Source: Actimicrobium sp034313845 (lineage in GTDB: Bacteria > Pseudomonadota > Gammaproteobacteria > Burkholderiales > Burkholderiaceae_D). Taken from it: a stretch of DNA of 64,000 bases. The notes under the pieces were generated by a model that was given only the letters and a program-made list of their open reading frames with translations, searched no databases and was not told the origin of the DNA. The stretch is from NCBI RefSeq assembly GCF_034313845.1, contig NZ_JAVIWN010000004.1; one strand, given 5' to 3'. This document shows positions 53,709-60,761 of the stretch, in pieces. The position numbers and the translations under genes are program-made. Position 1 is the stretch's first letter. The number at the start of each line of letters is the position of its first letter.

Positions 53709-53895
53709 GGGCCGCGCACGCACGATCGCACGCACGCTGTTTGACGAGACAGCGCCCCGCCACCATGCTGGCGCGGCATCCGTGCATAATCAGGGTCATT
53801 GCCACTGAAGACTATTCCATGCATCCCGACTGCCCGCCCCGTATTTCCCTTGCCTCATTGATCTGCCCGGCTGCGCGCAACGCTGCCGGCCTGCG

Positions 53896-54117
53896 ATGAT
53901 GTCGGGCCAGCTGATTCTGTTTGACCCGCAAGACCCGCGCGTCGCGGCCCCATCGCCGTGCATCAGCGTCTGTGAAATGGACGAGCGCAGCGGATTGTGC
54001 GCGGGCTGCCAGCGCAACATCGACGAAATCGTCAGTTGGGGCAGCGCTGGCGAGAGCGCCCGGCGCACCATCTGGCGCGCCATCAACCAGCGTCGTGATG
54101 CGATGTTCGATGACTGA
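53896..54117 (+). CDS. DUF1289 small protein
   Basis: A 73-residue protein with the DUF1289 cysteine pattern: SPCISVCEMDERSGLCAGCQRNIDEIVSW (Cys at four positions, motif CISVC...LCAGC). This is likely a metal or Fe-S binding module. It ends RRDAMFDD with a stop that overlaps the next gene by 8 bases. Function unknown. Confidence 0.9.
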   Translation: MMSGQLILFDPQDPRVAAPSPCISVCEMDERSGLCAGCQRNIDEIVSWGSAGESARRTIWRAINQRRDAMFDD

Positions 54118-55021
54118 ATCATTGCCAGCGACGATGCAGGTACTCGAGCGCGGCTGGCTCTCGTCGAACAATATCCTGTTCTGCGGCGAGCAGACCGCAC
54201 TGGTCGACAGCGGCTACCTGACGCACGCGCCACAGACGCTCGCGTTAGTGCAACAGGCACTGCAGGGACGGCCACTCGACCTGCTGGTCAACACCCACCT
54301 GCATTCGGACCATTGCGGCGGCAACGCGTTGCTGCAGCAGCACTACAACTGCCACACCGTGATCCCGGCCAGCGAAGCCGACAAGGTACGCGACTGGGAC
54401 GAAGACGCGCTCAGCTTCGTAGCCACCGGCCAGCAATGCGCGCGCTTCCGCTTTGACGACACGCTGGTACCGGACGAGCCGATCCGGCTGGGGGACATGG
54501 ACTGGGTAGCGCTCGGTGCACCGGGCCATGACCCGCATTCGCTGATCCTGTATTGCCCCGCTGAACGCATCCTGATTTCGGCCGATGCGTTGTGGGAAAA
54601 CGGCTTTGGCGTGATCTTTCCGGAACTCGATGGCGAATCGGGTTTTAGCGAGGCGCGCGCGACGCTCGAACTGATCGCCACGCTCGATGTGCGACTGGTG
54701 ATTCCGGGTCATGGTGCGCCGTTTACCGATGTCGGCAAGGCGCTCACCACGGCATTTTCGCGGCTCGATTATCTGGCGGCCGATCCGGTGCGCAATGCGC
54801 AGAATGCGATCAAGGTGTTGCTGAAATTTTTGCTACTGGAACGTCAGCAACTGCTACTCGATCAGGTACCGGTGCTGTTAGGCGGGATGGCTATCGTGCA
54901 CGAATCCAACCGGCGCTTTTTGCAATGGCCGATGGACGATCTGGCCCGATGGGCGATCGCGCAACTGGTGCGGGTGGGGGCGGCGGAAGTGCGGGGGGAA
55001 TTGCTGGTGAATCAGGGGTGA
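54110..55021 (+). CDS. Metallo-beta-lactamase-fold hydrolase
   Basis: A 303-residue cytoplasmic MBL-fold protein. The metal motif is NTHLHSDHCGG (HxHxDH), with further ligands in LGAPGHDPHSLIL, ISADALWENG and IPGHGAPFTDVG. A C-terminal helical extension (about 215-303) ends LVNQG. The enzyme probably hydrolyses a thioester or phosphoester, but the substrate is not predictable. The ATG at 54110 overlaps the DUF1289 stop by 8 bases. A decayed copy of its final 50 codons lies at 56830-56985. Confidence 0.9.
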   Translation: MTESLPATMQVLERGWLSSNNILFCGEQTALVDSGYLTHAPQTLALVQQALQGRPLDLLVNTHLHSDHCGGNALLQQHYNCHTVIPASEADKVRDWDEDALSFVATGQQCARFRFDDTLVPDEPIRLGDMDWVALGAPGHDPHSLILYCPAERILISADALWENGFGVIFPELDGESGFSEARATLELIATLDVRLVIPGHGAPFTDVGKALTTAFSRLDYLAADPVRNAQNAIKVLLKFLLLERQQLLLDQVPVLLGGMAIVHESNRRFLQWPMDDLARWAIAQLVRVGAAEVRGELLVNQG

Positions 55022-55128
55022 CAAACATGGCCGGCATCAACATTTGATGCGCAACAAGGTGCTGGTTGACTCCGACACAGGGCATCGAGGTATTATATTT
55101 CCATATGATTTGAAGGAAGGAGTTCAAG

Positions 55129-55338
55129 ATGTCATCGACTGTATTACGTAAAGTCGGCGGTTCCATCATGCTGGCAGTACCACCGGCTATCCTTGACTTG
55201 CTGCACCTGCATTCGGGTTCGACGGTTGATGTCGAAGTAGACGGCGGACACCTGATCGTGCGCCCGCAACTCCGCAAGCGCTACACGCTCACCGAATTGC
55301 TGGCCGAGTCCGATTGTTCACCCTCCACTTTCGAGTGA
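55129..55338 (+). CDS. AbrB/MazE-type antitoxin-like protein, no partner toxin
   Basis: A 69-residue SpoVT/AbrB swapped-hairpin protein (STVLRKVGGSIMLAVPPAIL, then a STVDVEVDGGHLIVRPQ strand) with a short tail (YTLTELLAESDCSPSTFE). Such antitoxins usually run about 80-85 residues with a toxin-binding C-terminus and are followed by a PemK/MazF toxin gene; here the tail ends early and no toxin gene follows. A strong Shine-Dalgarno (AAGGAAGGAG) precedes the ATG. A loose promoter (TTGACT at 55066, TATTAT at 55091, spacing 19) may drive it. Confidence 0.82.
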   Translation: MSSTVLRKVGGSIMLAVPPAILDLLHLHSGSTVDVEVDGGHLIVRPQLRKRYTLTELLAESDCSPSTFE

Positions 55339-55372
55339 CGTGCAGCCGGGGCACCACGCCATCATCGCTATC

Positions 55373-56617
55373 TCATCTAGCCTTTCCCATCACTTCCAGC
55401 AAACGAATCGTCAGGTATAAACGCGGCGCGACGCTATCCAGATCCACCCATTCATCGGTCGAATGGATCCGGTTACCGACGATGCCCATGCCATCGAGCA
55501 CGACCGGTTTGCCGGTGGCCGGGTTGTAAGCAAATCCGGCATCGGTGCCATAGCGCATTGCCACCGGTTCGATGGTCTTGCCGAGTTCCTGATAGATGCT
55601 GTTGGCTTGTACCGCCAGCTTGTCGGTCGCGGCATTCTTGCTGAATGGCGGCCGGCGGTTTTCCACCTTGACGCTGACTTGCGTCTCGGGAACCAGTTTT
55701 TTCTGGATGATCTTGCTGGCGTCGGCCTGGACCCGTTCGATTTCGCTGAGGTCAGACAAGCGCATGTCGGCGGTGGCGCTGGCCTTTTCCGGAGTGATGT
55801 TGACGCGTTCGCCAGCCTGGATCACGGTCCAGTTGACGGTGGTGCCTTTGACCGGATCGCCGAGGTCTCTCAGTTGCAGTATCTGGTTCGCCAATTCGAC
55901 GGCAGCATTGCGCCCTTTTTCAGGGGCCGAACCGGCATGCGAGGCAAGCCCTTTCACGTCGAGATGCACATACGCGATGCCATTGGTGGCGACCGTCACG
56001 CGATCGGCTTCTGGCGGTTCGAATGACAGCACGTAATCCTGCCTGGAGGACAACTCGCGGATCTTCTCGCGTGAACCCAGCGAACTTTTTTCTTCATCGG
56101 GATTGAAGAAAATGCTCAGCGTCTTGAAATCGGCAAAGCCGCGCTCACGCACGAGATCGAGGGCATACAGCATGATCAGCGCACCGCCCTTGGCATCGGC
56201 CACGCCGGGACCGAAGGCCTTGTTGCCCTCGACCCGGAACGGCCGCTTGGCCGCATCGCCGATACCAAACACGGTGTCGTAATGCACCATCAGCATGATG
56301 TTCTTCGACCCCTTGCCTTGCAGGGTGCCGAGCACCATTTTTCCGGCTGCCGGCGGCGCGGCAAAAATCTCGACCGTGGCACCGAGGTCGCGCAAGCGCT
56401 GCGCCAGGAATGCTTCCATTTGCGCAAGGCCTTTGGCATCATCAGTGCCGGTATCGACATTGACCAGCGTGGCCAGGTCCTTCACGAATTCGGGCTGGCG
56501 CTTTTGGGCGGCGTTCAGCAGCACCTTGTCGGTCTGGGCCGACGAGACGGCGGGCGCGACAAATGCGGCGGCGACAAGCAACGAGAGCAGGATATTTTTA
56601 CGCAAGGGAATCTCCAT
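55373..56617 (-). CDS. M20 metallopeptidase, glutamate carboxypeptidase-like
   Basis: A 414-residue exported enzyme. Signal peptide LLSLLVAAAFVAPAVSSAQ, then M20 motifs NIMLMVHYDTVFGIGD, GPGVADAKGGALIMLYAL, IFFNPDEEKSSLGSR (Glu catalytic and metal ligands), VATNGIAYVHLDVKGLASHAG and the final MGIVGNRIHSTDEWVD. Carboxypeptidase G2-type enzymes cut C-terminal glutamate. The ATG at 56617 is taken because it gives the signal peptide. The divergent or upstream plus-strand DNA holds the decayed lactamase-fold fragment. Confidence 0.92.
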   Translation of the reverse strand: MEIPLRKNILLSLLVAAAFVAPAVSSAQTDKVLLNAAQKRQPEFVKDLATLVNVDTGTDDAKGLAQMEAFLAQRLRDLGATVEIFAAPPAAGKMVLGTLQGKGSKNIMLMVHYDTVFGIGDAAKRPFRVEGNKAFGPGVADAKGGALIMLYALDLVRERGFADFKTLSIFFNPDEEKSSLGSREKIRELSSRQDYVLSFEPPEADRVTVATNGIAYVHLDVKGLASHAGSAPEKGRNAAVELANQILQLRDLGDPVKGTTVNWTVIQAGERVNITPEKASATADMRLSDLSEIERVQADASKIIQKKLVPETQVSVKVENRRPPFSKNAATDKLAVQANSIYQELGKTIEPVAMRYGTDAGFAYNPATGKPVVLDGMGIVGNRIHSTDEWVDLDSVAPRLYLTIRLLEVMGKAR

Positions 56618-56829
56618 CGGAAAAGGCAGGCCAGTGATGCGGCGGGTCGCACACGCAGCAGGCATGAAAGGTACGCAGCCGGTTGGCTGCGTTCTGTGTG
56701 GAGCGAGGTTACTTATAACCGGTGAGGGACGGTTGGTCTAATTTTTAGCACTCTCGATGCAATCCTGATGCCGCCCCACTGCCCCGCGCAACCTCCTCCA
56801 CAATCCTGCTCGGGGAAAAGTAACTCCGA

Positions 56830-56985
56830 CATCATGTGCTGCTGGGTGGAATACCGATCGAGCGCGAATCCAACCGGCGCTTCTTGCAATTACCCGTTGA
56901 GGAACGGGCACAGTGGGCAATCGCGCAGCTAGTGCGCGTGGGCGCAGCGCAAGTGCGGGGTGCCGTACTGGTGAATCAGGGGTGA
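56830..56985 (+). pseudogene. Decayed copy of the 3' end of the metallo-beta-lactamase gene
   Basis: The frame reads HHVLLGGIPIERESNRRFLQ, then LPVEERAQWAIAQLVRVGAA, then QVRGAVLVNQG and TGA. It matches the final ~50 codons of the gene at 54110 (VLLGGMAIVHESNRRF and so on), with a TAA six bases upstream of the conserved part and no upstream sequence match. It is a duplicated remnant, not a gene. Confidence 0.85.
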
Positions 56986-57080
56986 GGGTGCTCCATCAAA
57001 GGGATAACCGGGTATGTGGGAGGGGACTGGTTACAGCGCCTTGCCTGAGCACTGCAACCACCGGTCGTCAGGAGTTGGGA

Positions 57081-57602
57081 TTAGGGATTAGCTAGATACG
57101 CCGCCAGGTTGCTTGCATCGGTCGCTGATATCGTGTTTTTCAAGAAAAACATACCACCTTTGTTATTGTTGATGGCATTCACGGTGTTGCTGGCGGTCTT
57201 CCCTTTCAAAATCTGGGACATGTTGTTCGCAGGATTAACACCGTGGCAAGAAGCACAATAAGTGGCGTAGGTGACCTTGCCTAGCTGGGCAGGGGACGGT
57301 GTTGGTGTTGGTGTTGGTGTTGGTGTTGGTGTTGGTGTTGGTGTTGGTGTTGGTGTTGGCGTTGGTGTTGGTGTTGGTGTTGGTGTTGGTGTTGGCGTTG
57401 GCGTTGGCGTTGGCGTTGGCGTTGGCGTTGGCGTTGGCGTTGGTGACGGTGACGGTGACGGTGACGGTGACGGTGACGGTGCTGACGTTGTCACAGGAGA
57501 TTCACCGCCGCCGCATGCCGCCAGCAACATGACGGTGACGACCGATGCGGCGATGAGACCATGCGGGAATTTTTTGTAAAAAACGTTGGAACGGGGATTC
57601 AT
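57081..57602 (-). CDS. Lipoprotein cytochrome c with repeat linker
   Basis: A 173-residue precursor from MNPRSNVFYKKF. The N-terminus contains a lipobox (VTVMLLAACGGG). A long Ser-Pro then Thr-Pro linker (about 40-105) separates this from a C-terminal class I cytochrome c domain (AQLGKVTYATYCASCHG, with the CxxCH haem motif CASCH, then a Met-containing distal segment ending SNLAAYLANP). The linker is encoded by a hexamer array and its length may vary. It is 43 bases after the apbE gene on the same strand and probably an electron carrier facing the outer membrane. Confidence 0.88.
   Translation of the reverse strand: MNPRSNVFYKKFPHGLIAASVVTVMLLAACGGGESPVTTSAPSPSPSPSPSPSPTPTPTPTPTPTPTPTPTPTPTPTPTPTPTPTPTPTPTPTPTPTPTPTPSPAQLGKVTYATYCASCHGVNPANNMSQILKGKTASNTVNAINNNKGGMFFLKNTISATDASNLAAYLANP
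57298..57480. repeat. Hexamer tandem array in the cytochrome linker
   Basis: About 30 hexamers on the plus strand: GGTGTT units (with a few GGCGTT), then a block of GGCGTT, then a block of GGTGAC. On the coding minus strand it encodes Pro-Thr and Pro-Ser repeats. Since unit length is a multiple of three, copy changes alter linker length without frameshift. Confidence 0.93.
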
Positions 57603-57644
57603 GAGAACTCTCCTCAATCAAGTGTGGAAGGTCAGAAAAAACTC

Positions 57645-58592
57645 CTAGCAGGACACGCCTTGCGCCTGTGGAAATGCGGTACTGCTGGGTTGGCCATCTG
57701 GCGCGATGGCGAGGTAACGCACCTCCTGAGACTGCAACCAGGCTTCCCCCGCAGGCCCTTTCAGCATGGCGATCGTGGCAAGCGCACCGGCCGTTGTGGT
57801 GTTGGCTGCCAGCACGCTGACCGACTGCCAGTACGACACCGGCCAGCCGGTACGCGGATCAAGGATGTGGCAGTAGCGCCGCCCCTGATGCATGAAAAAG
57901 CGTTCATAGTCCCCGCTGGTCGCCAACCCGCCACGTGCTACCGGCAACCACGCCAGCGTGGCCAGCGGTTGCTGCGGCGGTGGCCGGGGATGCTGGATAG
58001 CTACTTGCCAGGGGGCGTTGTCGCGCTCGGGCAAACCACGTCGACCAAGTACATGCAGATCGCCGCCCAGATTGACCAGCGCATGAACGATGCCGGCCTC
58101 CTGCAAGATCGCTGCTGCGCGATCGGCTGCATATTCTTTGCCGAAGCCACCGATATCGAGCTCCATGCCCGGCAGCGTCAGACGCACCTGCCGGTCGGCC
58201 CGCTCCAGCTTTTGCCAGCCGACCCGCTCCAGCAGGCTGGCCATGCGAGCCGGTTCGGGCATGCTGCCTTTCCTGAAATCCCAGGCCTGCCGCAAGACAC
58301 CGGACGTCATGTCGAATAGCCCATCGCTAAGCCGCCAGAGCTGGTTGCCGAATTCGAGCAAACCAGCGGTTTCGTCGTCGATCTCCACCGGTGCCAGACC
58401 GGCTGCCTGGTTGATGCGGCTGATGATGCTGTCATCGCGATAGCGCGAATACTTGTGCTCAATACGACGCACTTCGGCAATCGCGACCTTGGCTGCACGG
58501 CGCATCAGACGTTCGTCCGTGCCATCCATCTGCATGCTGCACAGCGATGCCATGGCAGGAAATTCGAACCGTACTGTGCGCCAGCGTTTCAT
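57645..58592 (-). CDS. apbE: FAD:protein FMN transferase ApbE
   Basis: ApbE moves FMN from FAD onto Ser/Thr of target proteins outside the cytoplasm. The 315-residue protein has RFEFPAMASLCSMQM, ELDIGGFGKEYAADRAA (flavin/Mg region), GGDLHVLGRRGLPER and HILDPRTGWPVSYWQSVSVLA. No clear signal peptide is visible in this frame (start MKRWRTVRF), which differs from the lipoprotein form of many ApbE proteins. It follows the DUF3570 gene by 59 bases. Confidence 0.92.
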   Translation of the reverse strand: MKRWRTVRFEFPAMASLCSMQMDGTDERLMRRAAKVAIAEVRRIEHKYSRYRDDSIISRINQAAGLAPVEIDDETAGLLEFGNQLWRLSDGLFDMTSGVLRQAWDFRKGSMPEPARMASLLERVGWQKLERADRQVRLTLPGMELDIGGFGKEYAADRAAAILQEAGIVHALVNLGGDLHVLGRRGLPERDNAPWQVAIQHPRPPPQQPLATLAWLPVARGGLATSGDYERFFMHQGRRYCHILDPRTGWPVSYWQSVSVLAANTTTAGALATIAMLKGPAGEAWLQSQEVRYLAIAPDGQPSSTAFPQAQGVSC

Positions 58593-58651
58593 GGAGGGAT
58601 GACCATAAGTAATGTCATGCGTGATGGGAAGTAGCCGTCAAGGGCACTGCA

Positions 58652-59887
58652 CTAAAAACGATGCGTCAAACCAAGTTGCAAAAAATTCGCCCGGAGCGGG
58701 TCGAGATTCGGACTCCCGGTCGTGCCAGCATGCAAGCCAGCCGCTTGCCGGTAGGCTTCGAATTTGGCATCGATGACGGTAGCGGGCGTGACGCGGCAAC
58801 TGATCTTGCCCGACAGGGTGGCTGCGCCAAACGCGCCAAGTCGTGCATCAAACGAATGGGGACCTGTCATGCCAACGCCGCTGGCAAGCGTCGCGCCAAC
58901 GTCGTACTGACCCGTCGCGTCGAGTACCGGATCAAGATAAAAATTGGCCGCGCTCTGGCTGTAATAGCGCGCTCCCGGCGTGATGCTCCAGCGCCCGAAT
59001 GGCTGCTCCCACTCGATGCCGACCGTATGCGAACGGATACCGAACGTGTCGGTGTAATAGCGATAATTGCCGCGCAGCGCCGCATCGAACTGACCGACGT
59101 AATGGTTCAGTCGGGCCAGTGCTATCCAGGCATTGCGCTGGTCAGGACGCTGGTCGAGAGTCTTGTAGGGATCATCGTAATAACCGGCGCCGATGCTGCG
59201 GGTCAGGTTGAGCTGGGCAATATCGTTCGCCGTCAGCACTTGCGTGACACCGGCCATGAATTCATGGGTGCGCTTGTGCTGGTCGATGGCGGTATTGGTG
59301 CCGTTGGAGGTATTGTCGATGCGGTCGCGGGAAAGCCCGTAGCCAATCGTCCAGGTGCGGTTATTGTCAGCGCTCGACCAGCGGCCTTCAAGACCGATCG
59401 CGCGCGAAATGTAATCATGCTCGGTCGAATACGCCACGCTGGCAGAGACAGCCGCACGCGAGAAATAGCGGGTGACCTTCAGGTCGGCAGCCTTGCGGTA
59501 ATCGCTCATCTGACTAGCGCTGGAGCGTTCGGTATGCCAGTACGACGACGCGCCGGAAACACTGTCGCCGGAGGCCGATCCCTCGATCGACCAGACCCCG
59601 GCGATCGGCACCTGCGCATACATTTGTGGCGTACTGACCTTGATGCGGTCAAATCCTGGCTGGCTGTCCTTGTAGGAACCGTATTTGAGGCCGATGGTGG
59701 ATTGTTCCGGGGCGTTTTCTGCAGCGGCATTGCGTGACACCAAGGCGGCCATGCCGGGCAGAATCAGGGAGGCCATGAGAACACTGGAGGCGACGTTGCC
59801 GGTGAAACAGCGGGACCATGCGCCGGCGAACTGGTCGACCGCAGCGCACGCGCAAGGCAAAGCTGGGCTAGATGAATTTTTTTTCAT
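58652..59887 (-). CDS. DUF3570 protein, probable outer-membrane beta-barrel
   Basis: A 411-residue exported protein. Its N-region (MKKNSSSPALPC, then CFTGNVASSVLMASLILPG) precedes a beta-rich body with alternating aromatic strands and a terminal Phe (FLQLGLTHRF), typical of outer-membrane barrels. Stretches such as TIGLKYGSYKDSQPGFDRI and ALRGNYRYYTDTFGIRSHTV mark the DUF3570 family. The ATG at 59887 has AAGGAT five bases upstream, which is better than the ATG at 59905. Function unknown; it is co-encoded with DUF4266, TlpA-like and ApbE. Confidence 0.9.
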   Translation of the reverse strand: MKKNSSSPALPCACAAVDQFAGAWSRCFTGNVASSVLMASLILPGMAALVSRNAAAENAPEQSTIGLKYGSYKDSQPGFDRIKVSTPQMYAQVPIAGVWSIEGSASGDSVSGASSYWHTERSSASQMSDYRKAADLKVTRYFSRAAVSASVAYSTEHDYISRAIGLEGRWSSADNNRTWTIGYGLSRDRIDNTSNGTNTAIDQHKRTHEFMAGVTQVLTANDIAQLNLTRSIGAGYYDDPYKTLDQRPDQRNAWIALARLNHYVGQFDAALRGNYRYYTDTFGIRSHTVGIEWEQPFGRWSITPGARYYSQSAANFYLDPVLDATGQYDVGATLASGVGMTGPHSFDARLGAFGAATLSGKISCRVTPATVIDAKFEAYRQAAGLHAGTTGSPNLDPLRANFLQLGLTHRF

Positions 59888-59895
59888 GGGTATCC

Positions 59896-60123
59896 TTAGT
59901 TGCAACCGCAGCCGCCGCCGCCAACGCCGTAACCGCCGCTAGAGTTTTCTTTGCTGCTGTAGATGTGCTGTACAAAAGCCTGATCCAGCGGATCACCGCC
60001 GAATGTCATGGACGCTTTGGCCAGGTTGCCTTTTTCCCACGGCTGGACCTGGCCGAGACTGCTGCAACCCGCCAGCGCCGCCACGGCAACGAGCATCATC
60101 AGTTTTTTGAATGCGGGCTTCAT
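59896..60123 (-). CDS. DUF4266 small lipoprotein with Gly/Cys-rich tail
   Basis: A 75-residue precursor with lipobox LAGC (Cys20 acylated), then the conserved PWEKGNLAKASM, a segment FVQHIYSSKENSSGG, and a tail YGVGGGGCGCN with two cysteines at the end. DUF4266 function is unknown. The start overlaps the tlpA-like stop by 4 bases (ATGA), so the two are coupled. Mature length is about 56 residues. Its Ser-rich SSGG could be an ApbE flavinylation site, but this is a guess by analogy with known [S/T]-G-A/S motifs. Confidence 0.9.
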   Translation of the reverse strand: MKPAFKKLMMLVAVAALAGCSSLGQVQPWEKGNLAKASMTFGGDPLDQAFVQHIYSSKENSSGGYGVGGGGCGCN

Positions 60124-60623
60124 GGCTTGTCCTTGCCGGCGAGTGCCTGTTTGATGTGCTGTTCGAGGGCATCACGATCAGCCGGGACAAAGCCGTTATG
60201 GACCAGCAAGACCTTGCCATCGGGACCAATGAGTACCGAGCCGGGCATGCCTTTTAGGCCGTAGCTGGCAGGTGTTTTTCCCTCCGCATCGAAGGCGACG
60301 CTGAAGGTCGCGGGATGGTCCTTGAGGAAGATGCCGGCATCGGCGACTTTCTTGTCAACATTGATGGCAACGACCTGCAGACCCTTGCTGCCATAGCGGG
60401 TCTGCATCTCGTTCATCCACGGAAAGGATTGCTTGCAGGGACCGCACCACGAGGCCCAGAAATCGAGGTAAATGATTTTTCCTTTGAAGTCATCCAGACG
60501 GACTGCGCCAGCGGGACCGGGAAGAGAAAATGCTGGACTGGACTGGCCGATTTCGAGGGCATGTGCCGGCAGATACAAGGCCGACAGGAGCAGCGCCAGC
60601 AGAGGGAGATTTTTAGTCATCAT
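60120..60623 (-). CDS. TlpA/ResA-like thioredoxin-fold protein
   Basis: A 167-residue exported thiol oxidoreductase. Signal peptide LPLLALLLSALYLPAHA, then a thioredoxin domain with active site WCGPC (59-63; Cys60, Cys63), the cis-Pro segment KGMPGSVLIGPDGKVLL and the AhpC-type insert DKKVADAGIFLKDHP. It probably reduces or isomerises cysteines in the envelope, with electrons from the DsbD-like protein encoded upstream. The ATG at 60623 (or 60620) is preferred over 60716. Confidence 0.9.
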   Translation of the reverse strand: MMTKNLPLLALLLSALYLPAHALEIGQSSPAFSLPGPAGAVRLDDFKGKIIYLDFWASWCGPCKQSFPWMNEMQTRYGSKGLQVVAINVDKKVADAGIFLKDHPATFSVAFDAEGKTPASYGLKGMPGSVLIGPDGKVLLVHNGFVPADRDALEQHIKQALAGKDKP

Positions 60624-60761
60624 CAGTTTTCCGTAGGTGATGAAACGCATCAACAAATTGAAACCAGAAATCAATACTACGATACTCTTGGTTTTAAGCA
60701 ATATGCCAAAACCCATGCTTTACCGTCTTTTTTAAAGCTCGCACCGATTTACCACACCGAT

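Noticed and set aside
57271..57579. Gly-Val repeat frame opposite the cytochrome linker
   Set aside because: Shadow of the hexamer array; the opposite strand has the lipobox and CASCH motif.
58661..59737. Plus-strand frame of 358 codons opposite the DUF3570 gene
   Set aside because: Antisense shadow of an established family.
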